From Chloroflexota bacterium (lineage in GTDB: Bacteria; Chloroflexota; Anaerolineae; Anaerolineales; UBA4823): 64,000 nucleotides of DNA. The stretch lies in NCBI GenBank assembly GCA_029782365.1, contig JAKOUW010000017.1:62001-126000 (forward strand), given 5' to 3'. Shown in pieces: positions 9,802 to 19,500 of this stretch. The notes under the pieces were generated by a model that worked only from the letters and a program-made list of their open reading frames with translations, searched no databases and had not been told where the DNA came from. Within the stretch, counting starts at the first letter, position 1. Each line of letters begins with the position of its first letter. The position numbers and the translations under genes are program-made.

Positions 9802-11514
9802 ATGATTCGGAAAACCGTATTCTTTCACCTGCTGGTCGTGCTGACGTTGATCCTCAGCGCCTGCGCATCGGCAACCACCCAGGCGCCGGCGCCTACGCAA
9901 CCGCCCGCCACCCAACCCCCGGCCGCTACCACAGCCCCAACAGCAACCAAACCCCCTGAGCCAACCGCCACTCAGCCTCCGGCGCCTACGGCCACCCAGC
10001 CTCAGCCCAAAGTGTTGAAAGTGGCCAACACAGCCAACATCACCACCTGGGACCCGGTGGCTTCTTTCTCCACCGAGGCCGCATACATGGCCAATTTCTA
10101 CGAGCAACTGCTGCGCATCAACCCGCCCGGCTCAAAAGACAAGTACACACCCCTGCTGGCCAAGAGCTGGGAAGCCAGCGCAGACGGCTTGACATGGACG
10201 TTTCACTTGCGTGAGAACGTCAAGTTCCACGATGGCGATGGCTTGACGGCTGACGCGGTGAAGCAGTCGATCGAAACCGCCGCCAAGAACGCCGGCGCAT
10301 CCTTCATCTGGGCGCCGCTGGACAAAGTGGAGGCCGTCGATGCATTGACGGTGAAAGTCACGCTGAAGTATGCCGCGCCGCTGGATTTGATCGCTTCCTC
10401 GCTGTACGGCGCCTGGATCATCGGACCGAAGGCGCTGGCCGCCGCGGCTGCCGATCCGAAGTATTGGGATAAAGGCGTGGAAGACGGCACGGGTCCCTAC
10501 ATGCTCGAATCATACAAGCCCGACCAGGAAATCTTGCTGACCCGCTTCAACGACTACTGGGGCGGCTGGAAAGATGGCCAGTTCGACAAGGTTTTGGTGC
10601 AAATCGTGCCAGAAGCCACCACCCAACAGCAAATGCTGGAAGGCGGCCAGGTAGACCTGGTGACGCGCATCCCGATCGAAAATTACGACGCTTTCAAGAA
10701 CAATCCCGATTACACCTACGCCGAAGAGCCTTCATTCTTCAACTATGTCGGTTTCTTCAACACCCTGCGCCCGCCGCTTGACAACGCTAAGGTGCGCCAG
10801 GCGCTTTCGTATGCCATTCCTTACGGCGATATCATCGCCATCGGCGCCAAAGGCCTGGGCACGCAGAGCCGCGGCCCGGTTCCGGCGGGCGTCTGGCCCT
10901 GGTCGCCAGATGTCAAGCAGTACACCTATGACCTGGATAAAGCCAAATCCTTGCTCAAGGAAGCCGGCCATGAAGGCGGCGGTTTCAAGCTGAACCTGAC
11001 CTACGCGGCTGAAAACGACACCGAAGCTGCCTTTGCCCCTTTGATCAAGGATTCGTTTTCCCAAATCGGCGTGGATGTGACCATCACCCCCATGCAGTTT
11101 TCTCAGCAGTGGGCTGCCGCCAAGAGCGACGCCGAAAAAGCTCAGGATATGTTCCTTTTGCTGTATTGGCCGACTTACTCCGACGCCGGCTCCGACAACT
11201 TGTGGTCAATGTTTTACGGCTCAGGCGACAAAGCGCCGTTCCTTAACGTGACCAAGTTCAACCTGTCTTACTGGAAGAACGACCAGTTCAACACGCTGGT
11301 GGACGATGCCATCAACGTCACCGTGACAGACCCGGCCAGGTCACAGAAGGAATACGTCGATGCTATGAATTTGCTTGTGGATGAGGCGCCTGGTATTTTC
11401 TTCTTCGACACCAAAGCGGTCTTCATCGTCCCAAAGCACATCACAGGCTTCCAGTATAATTTGAACTACCCGTTCGTTCAATATTTCTTCTACCAGCTCA
11501 CTTCGTCGAAATAA
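9802..11514 (+). CDS. ABC transporter substrate-binding lipoprotein (SBP family 5, peptide/nickel type)
   Basis: The start is set at ATG 9802, not the in-frame ATG 30 bases upstream. TGGAGGAGA sits just before 9802, and the protein then begins with a clean lipoprotein signal ending LILSAC (lipidated Cys 21). A Thr/Pro/Ala linker (about 25-72) tethers the domain to the membrane. The rest is a family 5 solute-binding fold with PLLAKSWEAS, LTWTFHLRENVKFHDGD and VRQALSYAI-type blocks. It captures a peptide or related small substrate for the permeases encoded next. It is the first gene of an operon running to 16354. Confidence 0.92.
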   Translation: MIRKTVFFHLLVVLTLILSACASATTQAPAPTQPPATQPPAATTAPTATKPPEPTATQPPAPTATQPQPKVLKVANTANITTWDPVASFSTEAAYMANFYEQLLRINPPGSKDKYTPLLAKSWEASADGLTWTFHLRENVKFHDGDGLTADAVKQSIETAAKNAGASFIWAPLDKVEAVDALTVKVTLKYAAPLDLIASSLYGAWIIGPKALAAAAADPKYWDKGVEDGTGPYMLESYKPDQEILLTRFNDYWGGWKDGQFDKVLVQIVPEATTQQQMLEGGQVDLVTRIPIENYDAFKNNPDYTYAEEPSFFNYVGFFNTLRPPLDNAKVRQALSYAIPYGDIIAIGAKGLGTQSRGPVPAGVWPWSPDVKQYTYDLDKAKSLLKEAGHEGGGFKLNLTYAAENDTEAAFAPLIKDSFSQIGVDVTITPMQFSQQWAAAKSDAEKAQDMFLLLYWPTYSDAGSDNLWSMFYGSGDKAPFLNVTKFNLSYWKNDQFNTLVDDAINVTVTDPARSQKEYVDAMNLLVDEAPGIFFFDTKAVFIVPKHITGFQYNLNYPFVQYFFYQLTSSK

Positions 11515-11533
11515 CCCACATTCATCCCTTTCG

Positions 11534-11566
11534 GCCAGCCAGCCGCCTGCTGGGCGGCTGGCTGGC
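11534..11566 (+). promoter_or_regulatory. Strong intergenic hairpin between binding protein and permease genes
   Basis: A perfect 14-bp stem (11534-11547 with 11553-11566) closes a 5-base loop. No T-run follows, so it is more likely an mRNA-stabilising or partial attenuation element than a full terminator. Confidence 0.7.
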
Positions 11567-11577
11567 TAAACAACCAG

Positions 11578-12600
11578 ATGCAAAAACTCGATTTTGTACT
11601 TCGCCGCATGTTCTCATCTTTCGTGGTGCTGGTGGGTGTGTCGATCATCACATTCTTCATCGCGCGCGTCATCCCTTCGGACGCGGCGGCGCTGTACATC
11701 GGCCCCAAGGCGCGGTCGGATGATATTGAGCGGGTGCGGAAACAGCTTGGCCTTGACCAACCCCTGCCGCTGCAATATTTCATTTATATGCGCGACTTGC
11801 TGCACGGCGACCTGGGTGACTCGATCGGCACCAAGCGGCCGGTGTTGGTGGAGATCGCCGACCGGGCGCCGGCAACGCTGGAACTGCTGATGGCTGGCAT
11901 GATCCTGGCCGTGCTTGCGGGCGTACCGCTGGGAGTGCTATCGGCGCGCTGGCAGGGCAAATTACCCGACCTGGTGGTGCGCACGCTGTCCATCGTGGGC
12001 GTTTCCATGCCCGCTTTTTTCCTGGGCTTGCTGCTGCAGATCATTTTTTTTCGCAGCCTCAACTGGCTGCCGCTGGCCGGGCGGGTAAGCAGTGACCTGC
12101 GCTTCACCCATCCGGTGGCGGAGATCACCAATTTTATCCTGATCGACGCCCTGGTCACGCGCAACTGGACTGCCCTGGCAGATGCCGCCGTGCACCTGGT
12201 CCTGCCAGCGCTGACTCTGGCGGCTTATCCTATCGGGTTGATCGCCCGCATGACGCGCGCCGCCATGCTGGAGGTGCTGCAGCAAGATTACATCCGCACC
12301 GCCCGCGCCTACGGCACACGCGACCACATCATCATCTATCTTTACGCGTTGAAAAACGCTATCAGCCCCACCCTGACGGTGATCGGCCTGACAATTGCCT
12401 TTGCGCTGACCGGCACCTTCTTTGTGGAAGTCATTTTCAACTGGCCCGGCCTGGGCCTGTTCACGGTGCGTTCTCTGCTGAATGTGGATTACCCGGCCAT
12501 CATGGGGATGACCTTGTTGGGCGCGGCCGGGTATGTGATCATCAATTTGTGCGTTGACATTGTCCAGGCGTGGATCGACCCGCGCGTCAGTTTGAGGTAA
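11578..12600 (+). CDS. Peptide-type ABC transporter permease (DppB/OppB family)
   Basis: 340 residues with about six membrane helices. The N-terminus (LRRMFSSFVVLVGVSIITFF) and the GDLGDSIGTKRPV block are typical of the DppB family. The EAA-type cytoplasmic loop includes RTARAYGTRDHIIIYLYALKN. It forms half of the membrane channel with the permease starting 3 bases downstream. Substrate specificity cannot be read from this subunit. Confidence 0.9.
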   Translation: MQKLDFVLRRMFSSFVVLVGVSIITFFIARVIPSDAAALYIGPKARSDDIERVRKQLGLDQPLPLQYFIYMRDLLHGDLGDSIGTKRPVLVEIADRAPATLELLMAGMILAVLAGVPLGVLSARWQGKLPDLVVRTLSIVGVSMPAFFLGLLLQIIFFRSLNWLPLAGRVSSDLRFTHPVAEITNFILIDALVTRNWTALADAAVHLVLPALTLAAYPIGLIARMTRAAMLEVLQQDYIRTARAYGTRDHIIIYLYALKNAISPTLTVIGLTIAFALTGTFFVEVIFNWPGLGLFTVRSLLNVDYPAIMGMTLLGAAGYVIINLCVDIVQAWIDPRVSLR

Positions 12601-12603
12601 CCC

Positions 12604-13497
12604 ATGGCCGCCACCCCAGACGCTGTCCCCGCGCTTGAATCGCAAAACACCCGCACCCTGCGCCATGTGGTGGGGGTGATCGTGCGCGACCCGCTCTCAC
12701 TGGCCAGCACGCTGGTGATCCTGGCCTTTATTTTCCTGGCGGTTTTCGCCGGGCAGGTGGCGCCCAGGCCGGCTGAGGGGCTGGGCAAAACCAACGCCAG
12801 CAATTCGATGCACCCACCCTGGGCGCAAAACCTGCTGGGCGCCGACCGCCTGGGTCGTGATGTGCTCAGCCGGGTGATCATGGGAGCGCGGCCGGCTCTG
12901 ATCATTCCTGTCGGAGTGGTGTTCTTCGCCGTCCTGCTGGGCGCGCCGCTTGGCGCACTGGCAGGTTACAAGGGCGGCTGGATCGATGAAGTCATCATGC
13001 GCGTCACCGACCTGTTCCTGGCTTTTCCCTCTCTGCTGTTGGCGATGGCCATCGCCAGCGCGTTGGGACGCGGCATCCAAAATGCAGCCATTGCGCTGAT
13101 CATCTCCTGGTGGCCGTGGTACACGCGCCTGGTGCGCGGAGTGACCATCAGCCTGAAAGAGCGTTATTTTGTCGAAGCCGCCCAGGCCATCGGCGTGCCC
13201 GATGGAGTCATCATCCTGCGCCACATCCTGCCCAACACCATCTCGCCCATATTGGTGCAGGCTACGGTCGATTTAGGCACGGTGATCCTGGCGATGGGCG
13301 GCCTGGCTTTCCTGGGCCTGGGCACCCAGCCGCCGGCCCCCGATTGGGGCCTGATGGTCAGCGAAGGCCGCGAGTACATCCTCAAACAGTGGTGGATCGC
13401 CGCTTACCCGGGAGCGGCAATTTTCATCATCGTTCTGGCGTTCAACCTGCTCGGCGATACTCTGCGCGATATCTTCGACCCGAGGCAGTACCGGTGA
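12604..13497 (+). CDS. Peptide-type ABC transporter permease (DppC/OppC family)
   Basis: 297 residues. The N-terminal helix is followed by a short external segment with NLLGADRLGRDVLSR, the hallmark of DppC-type permeases. The EAA loop reads EAAQAIGVPDGVIILRHILP, and the C-terminus has FLGLGTQPPAPDWG. It pairs with the upstream permease. Its TGA overlaps the GTG start of the ATPase gene as GTGA. Confidence 0.9.
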   Translation: MAATPDAVPALESQNTRTLRHVVGVIVRDPLSLASTLVILAFIFLAVFAGQVAPRPAEGLGKTNASNSMHPPWAQNLLGADRLGRDVLSRVIMGARPALIIPVGVVFFAVLLGAPLGALAGYKGGWIDEVIMRVTDLFLAFPSLLLAMAIASALGRGIQNAAIALIISWWPWYTRLVRGVTISLKERYFVEAAQAIGVPDGVIILRHILPNTISPILVQATVDLGTVILAMGGLAFLGLGTQPPAPDWGLMVSEGREYILKQWWIAAYPGAAIFIIVLAFNLLGDTLRDIFDPRQYR

Positions 13498-14462
13498 GCG
13501 CCATGCTGGATGTCCAGGAACTGCGGTTGGAATTCAAGACAGCCCGCGGCCGCCTGAAAGCCTTGAACGGCATCACCTTTGGAGTGGAAAAAGGCGAAGT
13601 GTTCGGCCTGGTGGGCGAAACCGGCTGCGGCAAAACGGTTACCGGCCTATCTATCTTGCAGTTACTGCCGCCCTCGGCTGTTGTGACGGGAGGGGCGATC
13701 GAGTTTGAGACCCAGAATCTGCTGACACTGCCGGCTGACAGGATCGCCCAGGTGCGCGGCGGGAAGATCTCGATGATCTTTCAGGACCCATCTTCTTCAC
13801 TCAACCCGGTCTTCACCATCGGCCAACAAATGGAGCGCGTGATTCGCCAGCACCTGGGGAAGAGCCAGGCCCAGGCTCGCCGGCAGGCCGAGGAAATGCT
13901 CGCCGCCGTGGGTCTGCCGGATGTGCGGCGCATCCTGACTTCGTACCCACACCAGCTCTCGGGTGGTCAGCAGCAGCGCGCCATGATCGCCATGGCGATT
14001 TCCTGCCGCCCCAGGTTGTTGGTGGCCGACGAGCCCACCACGGCCCTGGATGTCACCGTGCAGGCGCAGATCCTGCGCCTGCTCAACAACCTGCGTGCCT
14101 CCATGGGCCTCTCGATTATTTTGATCACGCACAACCTGGGAGTGGTTGCCCAGACCTGCGACCGGCTGGCGGTGCTGTATGCCGGCCGCGTGGTTGAGAC
14201 TGGCGTTACCCGCGATATTTTCACCAACCCGCAGCACCCGTACACCTCCGGCCTGATGGCGGCAATTCCTTCGCCCGGCTCGCGCGGCATGAAATTGGCC
14301 GCTATCCCCGGCGCCGTGCCATCCAACCCCGGTGCGGTGATTGGCTGCCCCTTCGCCCCGCGCTGCGCCCTGGCCTTCGAGCGCTGCACGGTCGAGGCAC
14401 CGCCCATTGTAACGGTGAGTGCGGGCCACAGCGCAGTCTGCTTTCTGGCAAAATCTACATGA
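13494..14462 (+). CDS. ABC transporter ATP-binding protein (DppD/OppD family)
   Basis: The start is GTG 13494, overlapping the permease stop, with GAGG eight bases upstream; ATG 13503 is an alternative. The open frame extends much further upstream, but that part is out-of-frame permease sequence. About 322 residues: Walker A GETGCGKT, signature LSGGQQQR, Walker B LLVADEPTTALD, and the C-terminal Cys-containing oligopeptide-transporter motif CPFAPRCALAFERC. It powers import with the next gene product. Its stop overlaps the next ATG (ATGA). Confidence 0.9.
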   Translation: MSAMLDVQELRLEFKTARGRLKALNGITFGVEKGEVFGLVGETGCGKTVTGLSILQLLPPSAVVTGGAIEFETQNLLTLPADRIAQVRGGKISMIFQDPSSSLNPVFTIGQQMERVIRQHLGKSQAQARRQAEEMLAAVGLPDVRRILTSYPHQLSGGQQQRAMIAMAISCRPRLLVADEPTTALDVTVQAQILRLLNNLRASMGLSIILITHNLGVVAQTCDRLAVLYAGRVVETGVTRDIFTNPQHPYTSGLMAAIPSPGSRGMKLAAIPGAVPSNPGAVIGCPFAPRCALAFERCTVEAPPIVTVSAGHSAVCFLAKST

Positions 14463-15421
14463 GCACTTTGCTGGAGACGCATGCCTTGACCAAACACTTC
14501 CGCCTGCCGGGCGGTTGGCTTACCGGCAAAGACCGCTTTGTGTACGCGGTGGACGATGTCAACCTGGCGATCACCACCGGGGAAACGTTTGGATTGGTGG
14601 GTGAATCGGGCTGTGGAAAAACGACGCTGGGACGCCTGGTTCTGCGCCTGGTTGAGCCGACCTCCGGGCGGGTGAACTTCAACCAGGTTGACCTGACCGG
14701 CCTGCAGGGCAACGCGCTGCGCGCCATGCGGCGCGAGATGCAAATCGTGTTCCAAAACCCGCTCTCTTCGCTCAGCCCGCGCCTGCGGGTGGAACAAATT
14801 GTGGCTGAACCACTGACCACCCACCGGGCTCTGACTGCCAGCGGCATTCGACCGCGGGTGATGGAGCTTCTCGAGCAGGTTGGCCTGGGGCGCCAGCACC
14901 TGGACCGCTTCCCGCATGAGATCTCCGGTGGTCAATGCCAGCGTGTGGCAATCGCCCGCGCCCTGGCGCTCAACCCGAAGCTAATCGTGCTGGACGAGCC
15001 GACCTCGGCGCTGGACGTTTCGGTGCAGGCCCAGATTATCAACTTGCTGGACGATTTGAAAAAGAGCCTGGGATTAACCTATCTGTTTATCTCCCATGAC
15101 CTCAATGTCGTCCAGCACATCAGCGAACAAATCGGGGTCATGTACCTGGGCAAGCTGGTCGAACAAGCGCCCAGCGAGATGATCTTTGCCCAACCCCTGC
15201 ACCCATATACAAAAGCCCTGTTCGGCGCCATTCCCCTGCCGGTGGTCGATCGCAAACAAGAGCTGGTGGTGCTGGAAGGCAGTGTGCCCAGCCCGATCAA
15301 CCCGCCTGGCGGCTGCCGCTTTCACACGCGCTGCCCGCTGGCGCAGGCAGTCTGCAAAGAACAGGTTCCTGAACTGCGCTCGATCACCCCTGAGCGCAGA
15401 GTTGCCTGCCATTTCGTTTAA
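14459..15421 (+). CDS. ABC transporter ATP-binding protein (DppF/OppF family)
   Basis: 320 residues. Walker A GESGCGKTTL, signature ISGGQCQR (Ile replaces the usual Leu), Walker B LIVLDEPTSALD, and a C-terminal CRFHTRCPLAQAVC motif. It is the second ATPase of the heterodimer that drives the importer. The gene is translationally coupled to the upstream ATPase. Confidence 0.92.
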   Translation: MSTLLETHALTKHFRLPGGWLTGKDRFVYAVDDVNLAITTGETFGLVGESGCGKTTLGRLVLRLVEPTSGRVNFNQVDLTGLQGNALRAMRREMQIVFQNPLSSLSPRLRVEQIVAEPLTTHRALTASGIRPRVMELLEQVGLGRQHLDRFPHEISGGQCQRVAIARALALNPKLIVLDEPTSALDVSVQAQIINLLDDLKKSLGLTYLFISHDLNVVQHISEQIGVMYLGKLVEQAPSEMIFAQPLHPYTKALFGAIPLPVVDRKQELVVLEGSVPSPINPPGGCRFHTRCPLAQAVCKEQVPELRSITPERRVACHFV

Positions 15422-15439
15422 CGATAGGGAGAAATTTGT

Positions 15440-16354
15440 ATGTCGCGATTATTGGGAATTGCTGGAGTGCAGATGTCCGTTGTGCCATGGGATGCCCGGG
15501 CAACCGTCGAGAAGATGGAGCAGATCGCCACCAACATCAGCAAGGGATTTCCGTGGGTCAACCTGGTGATGTTCCATGAACTGGCAGTGCCTGGGTTGGT
15601 GCAGTTTATTCAAACCGAGTCCAACGACACGTGGAAGAAGAACGCCGAGGCGATCCCTGGCCCATTGAGTGAACAGCTATGCGCAGTCGCCCGGAAAACC
15701 AGGCAGTGGCTGGTGCCCGGTTCTATGTACGAAATTGACGGCGACAAGCTGTACAACACCGCCATCGTCATCTCCCCACAGGGCGAGATTGTCGCCCGCT
15801 ACCGCAAGATGTTCCCCTGGCTGCCATATGAGAGCGGCACCACCGCCGGCGACCAGTTCTGCGTGTTCGATATCCCCGGAATCGGCCGGTTCGGGCTGTG
15901 CATCTGTTATGACATGTGGTTTCCGGAAGTCTCCCGCCAATTGGCCTGGATGGGCGCGGAGGTCATCCTCCAACCCACCCTCACCCCGACTTCCGATCGC
16001 GAGCTGGAACTGACCATGTGCCAGGCCAACGCCCTGTTCAACCAGTGTTACTTTGTCAGCGTCAACGGGATTGGGGAATGGGGCGGTGGTCGCTCGATGA
16101 TCGTCAACCCGGATGGGCGGGTTCTGCAGGTGGCTGGTGTCAACCAGACCTTTCTGACCGAGATCATTGACCTGGAGCACACCACGCGCACGCGCGAGTT
16201 CGGCACGCTGGGGCTGGGCCAGTCGCTCAAACAGCTGCGCGATTCAGGCCACAAATTTCCATTGTATGATGGTGAAAACCTGGCGAAAGGCGCCTTCGGA
16301 CAGCTCGGAGCGTTGAAATATTTCCGCAGTTTGAATAAGAACACCCTGGAGTGA
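15440..16354 (+). CDS. Nitrilase-superfamily amidohydrolase
   Basis: 304 residues. The Glu-Lys-Cys triad of the carbon-nitrogen hydrolase superfamily is visible: Glu47 in FHELAVPG, Lys123 in RYRKMFPW and Cys156 in CICYDMWFPE. It is a cytoplasmic enzyme that hydrolyses an amide or nitrile C-N bond. A clear ribosome site (AGGGAGA) lies before ATG 15440. It follows the importer ATPase by 18 bases on the same strand, so it probably processes the imported substrate after uptake. The best inference is an aliphatic or acylated amide; the exact substrate is unknown. Confidence 0.88.
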   Translation: MSRLLGIAGVQMSVVPWDARATVEKMEQIATNISKGFPWVNLVMFHELAVPGLVQFIQTESNDTWKKNAEAIPGPLSEQLCAVARKTRQWLVPGSMYEIDGDKLYNTAIVISPQGEIVARYRKMFPWLPYESGTTAGDQFCVFDIPGIGRFGLCICYDMWFPEVSRQLAWMGAEVILQPTLTPTSDRELELTMCQANALFNQCYFVSVNGIGEWGGGRSMIVNPDGRVLQVAGVNQTFLTEIIDLEHTTRTREFGTLGLGQSLKQLRDSGHKFPLYDGENLAKGAFGQLGALKYFRSLNKNTLE

Positions 16355-16403
16355 GTGATCGTGTACGGCCTCTGATAGTGAAATCGCAGTGATTTTAATA
16401 AAT

Positions 16404-16434
16404 TTGATAAACTTCATCTGATTAATGCTATAAT
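16404..16434 (+). promoter_or_regulatory. Extended -10 promoter of the Asp-box protein
   Basis: TATAAT at 16429-16434 is preceded by TGC (extended -10). A TTGATA at 16404-16409 lies 19 bp upstream, which is long, so the extended -10 probably carries recognition. Confidence 0.6.
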
Positions 16435-16506
16435 GATCCTTGTGTTCTAAACAAAAGAGCTCGGTTGTACCAAGGTCATTTAATTTCTTAATCTGGTGGA
16501 GGAAAC

Positions 16507-19500
16507 ATGGGCATCAAACGTTTGCGTATTTTATCCGGCCTGGCCCTGGCGGTCTTGGTCTTGGTCGCAGGAAGCCTGGCATACAAATTTCTCATCCCAC
16601 CAGCGGGCCAGCCGTACACCGGCGGCCCGCTGGCGTTGATACCGTCTGCACAGGAGAAGATCGGCGAACCACAGGGTGGGTATCCAGGTTTCGAGTCACC
16701 GGCGATGCAGGCAGAACGCCTGCGCGAAGCGGCAGGTGCTGGCACAGGCGACAACCCTAACCAGGAAGTTCGATCTGAGTCAGCCGGCGCAAGCGGGAGT
16801 GCAAATGAGGCTTTGGTGCCAGGCGCGGTGGGCGAGGGTCAGCCGGAGAGCGCAAACACCAGCGTACAGAACGCCCCAGCGTCGAAAGACGGGCAAAAGG
16901 TTACTCTGCAAGCTGAATTTTCGGCTGGCGTTGAAGATGACCCAATGCTTCTTGAAGAACTGTTCTGGTCACAGCGGGCTTTTCCCACGGGTAAAATTCC
17001 ATTGAAGGTGCACGATGCCGCCATCCATGCCGAACTGCAGCAGACCACAAGAGCCCCTCAATTTATCTCGCCCTACTGGACGAACCTCGGACCCGCCCCC
17101 CTGCACGACATCACCTACGGCGGCACGAGCCAGCAGAACGCAAGCGGCAGAACCCTGGCAGTGGCAGTCAACCCCGCCAATGCCAACACGATCTTGATCG
17201 GCGCGGCGCAAGGGGGCATTTGGAAAACGATCAACGGCGGCACATCGTTCAAAGCGGTGGCAGAAAATCTACCTTCCCTGGCGATCAAAGTCATTCGTTA
17301 CGCTCCCAGCAACAGCCAGATTGTGTATGCCGGTTCGGGTGAGCCGCACAGCTCCACCAGCATCTACGGCCAGGGTGTCTTTAAGTCAAGCGACGGAGGA
17401 GAAACCTGGGTGGCTCTGCCGCCCAACGGCACCGGCTGGGATTTCCGGTACGCTTCGATTTCGGGCTTGCAGGTGCACCCCACCGATCCCAACATTTTGT
17501 ATGTGACAACCGCAGCCATTTTTACCTCAGTGGATCAATTCAACCCGGCCTCTACGCCGCAAACTGGCATTTTCAAATCGATTGACGGCGGCCAGACCTG
17601 GACTTTGCTCAAAGCCAGCACGGTGTACACCAGCCCGTTAACCTCTTTGCAGGGCAATGCCGGTTTCATGGACCTGGAAATGGCGCGCAGCAACCCCAAT
17701 TTGCTCTACGCCAGCGAGTATTTTGGCGGTGTTTGGAAAAGCACGAACGCTGGCGTCGATTGGAACTTGATCACCCCGAGGAAAGCTGGCCTGGGAGCAG
17801 ATTTTCCGGCGTCGGTGCCCAATTATTCTTACTTTTCTGCCAACCAGGCCACATTTTATGTGCTCAACCGCTTTGGCCTGGCAAACACTTACCCGGAATT
17901 CACGCGGGTTGAGCTGGGGCTTTCGCAATCGAACCCCGATGTGGTGTATGCCGGTTACGCCGCGCTGCTCTTGCTGGATGCCAACAACAACGGGATTTAT
18001 GAATCCAACATCGACATTTTCACGCGCGTGGGCTTGATTTTCAAAACCACGGATGGCGGCGCCCATTGGAGCTGGCTGGGTGACTGGTCGCGCAATGGCG
18101 TGCCCGATTACTGCGCCAGCCAGTGCGGTTATGACAACTCGGTGGAGGTCAATCCCGCCAATGCCAATGATCTTTTGATCGGCGGCTCGGCCAACTACAA
18201 CAGCATTTGGCCAGACCCGACCGGCGCGCCGACGCGTTACCTCAGCCTGCCCTGGCGCGGCATGGTTTACCGCTCTCTGGACGGCGGCGGCACTTGGGTG
18301 GACACCACCCCCCAGTGCACAACGCTGGACGCGGCTCCTTCCAACACCTTCAACAGCCTGCCTGTTTACGGCTGCAGCCCAAACCTGGCCAACAAGGTGA
18401 TCCACCCCGACATCCACAGCCTCAACTATGATCCAACCGGCGGATCTCGCATTTATGTGGGAAATGACGGCGGTTTCTACCGCGCCACCTACGCCTCCAC
18501 CGGCGCCAGCAGTAATGACTACACCTGGGAAAATGTGAACAACAACCTGGCGACTTTGCAGTTCTACAACTTCGATGTGCACCCCACCGATCCCAACCTG
18601 CTCATCGGTGGACTGCAAGACAACTCGGTTGCTTATTGGAACGGCGCCACCTGGGAAGGCTGGGGCTTTGGCGACGGCACATTTGGCGCGTTTGACCCGC
18701 AGGCGCCTCAACATGTGTACATGGGCACACAGTTCAATATCCACCGGCACGACAGCGGAGGCGGTAAAAATGCCCTCGACCCGCTGAGCGGGTGGCATCT
18801 TTCCATCTTCAAGGTGCCAAATACCGACACCCCCCAGTTTGTGGTGCCGTTTGCCATCGATCCACTCTCGTCAGCCACGGTTTACGCCGCCAGCCAGACC
18901 GGCCTGTACCGCTCGGACAACCGCGGCGACGCCTGGGGCGGGCGCATCAATCCAAATCCCCTGGACGGCACTCCGACTTCCATTTCAGTGTCCCCCGTCA
19001 ACGATAAGTACGTCTGGGTGAGCACCTCAACCGGTTGGGTGTATTTTTACGACTTTCAAAACAGCCAGCTCAACCAGCGCGGCGCCTCACTGCCCACACG
19101 CTATGCCAGCCGGGTGTTAGCTTCACCGAACAATGCTGACACGTTGTATATGGCGTTCAGCGGTTATGACAGCAACACACCGAGCACCCCAGGCAAGGTT
19201 TTTAAATCGACGAACCTGGGGATTGATTTCACCAACATCAGCGGCAACCTGCCCGATGTGCCTGTTTCTGCCCTGGCGGTGGACCCAAACAACGAACAGC
19301 GCCTGTGGGCCGGCACGGATATCGGTGTTTTCGAGACGGTGGATGGCGGGGCCACATGGAATTCCCTGCGCGGCAACATGCCTGTGGTGGCGATCATGGA
19401 CATGAAATACAATGCCGCCACGGGCTACCTGACGGTTGTCACGCACGGGCGCGGCGCCTGGCGCATCAACCCGAACGCGCCTGGGCGGAAGTTTACGATC

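Noticed and set aside
13110-13493. Long N-terminal extension of the first ATPase
   Set aside because: Out-of-frame sequence of the permease gene; GTG 13494 with its ribosome site is the natural start.
17638-18798. 386-codon minus-strand open frame
   Set aside because: It is the shadow of the Asp-box gene; the composition is unlike a protein and no motif is present.
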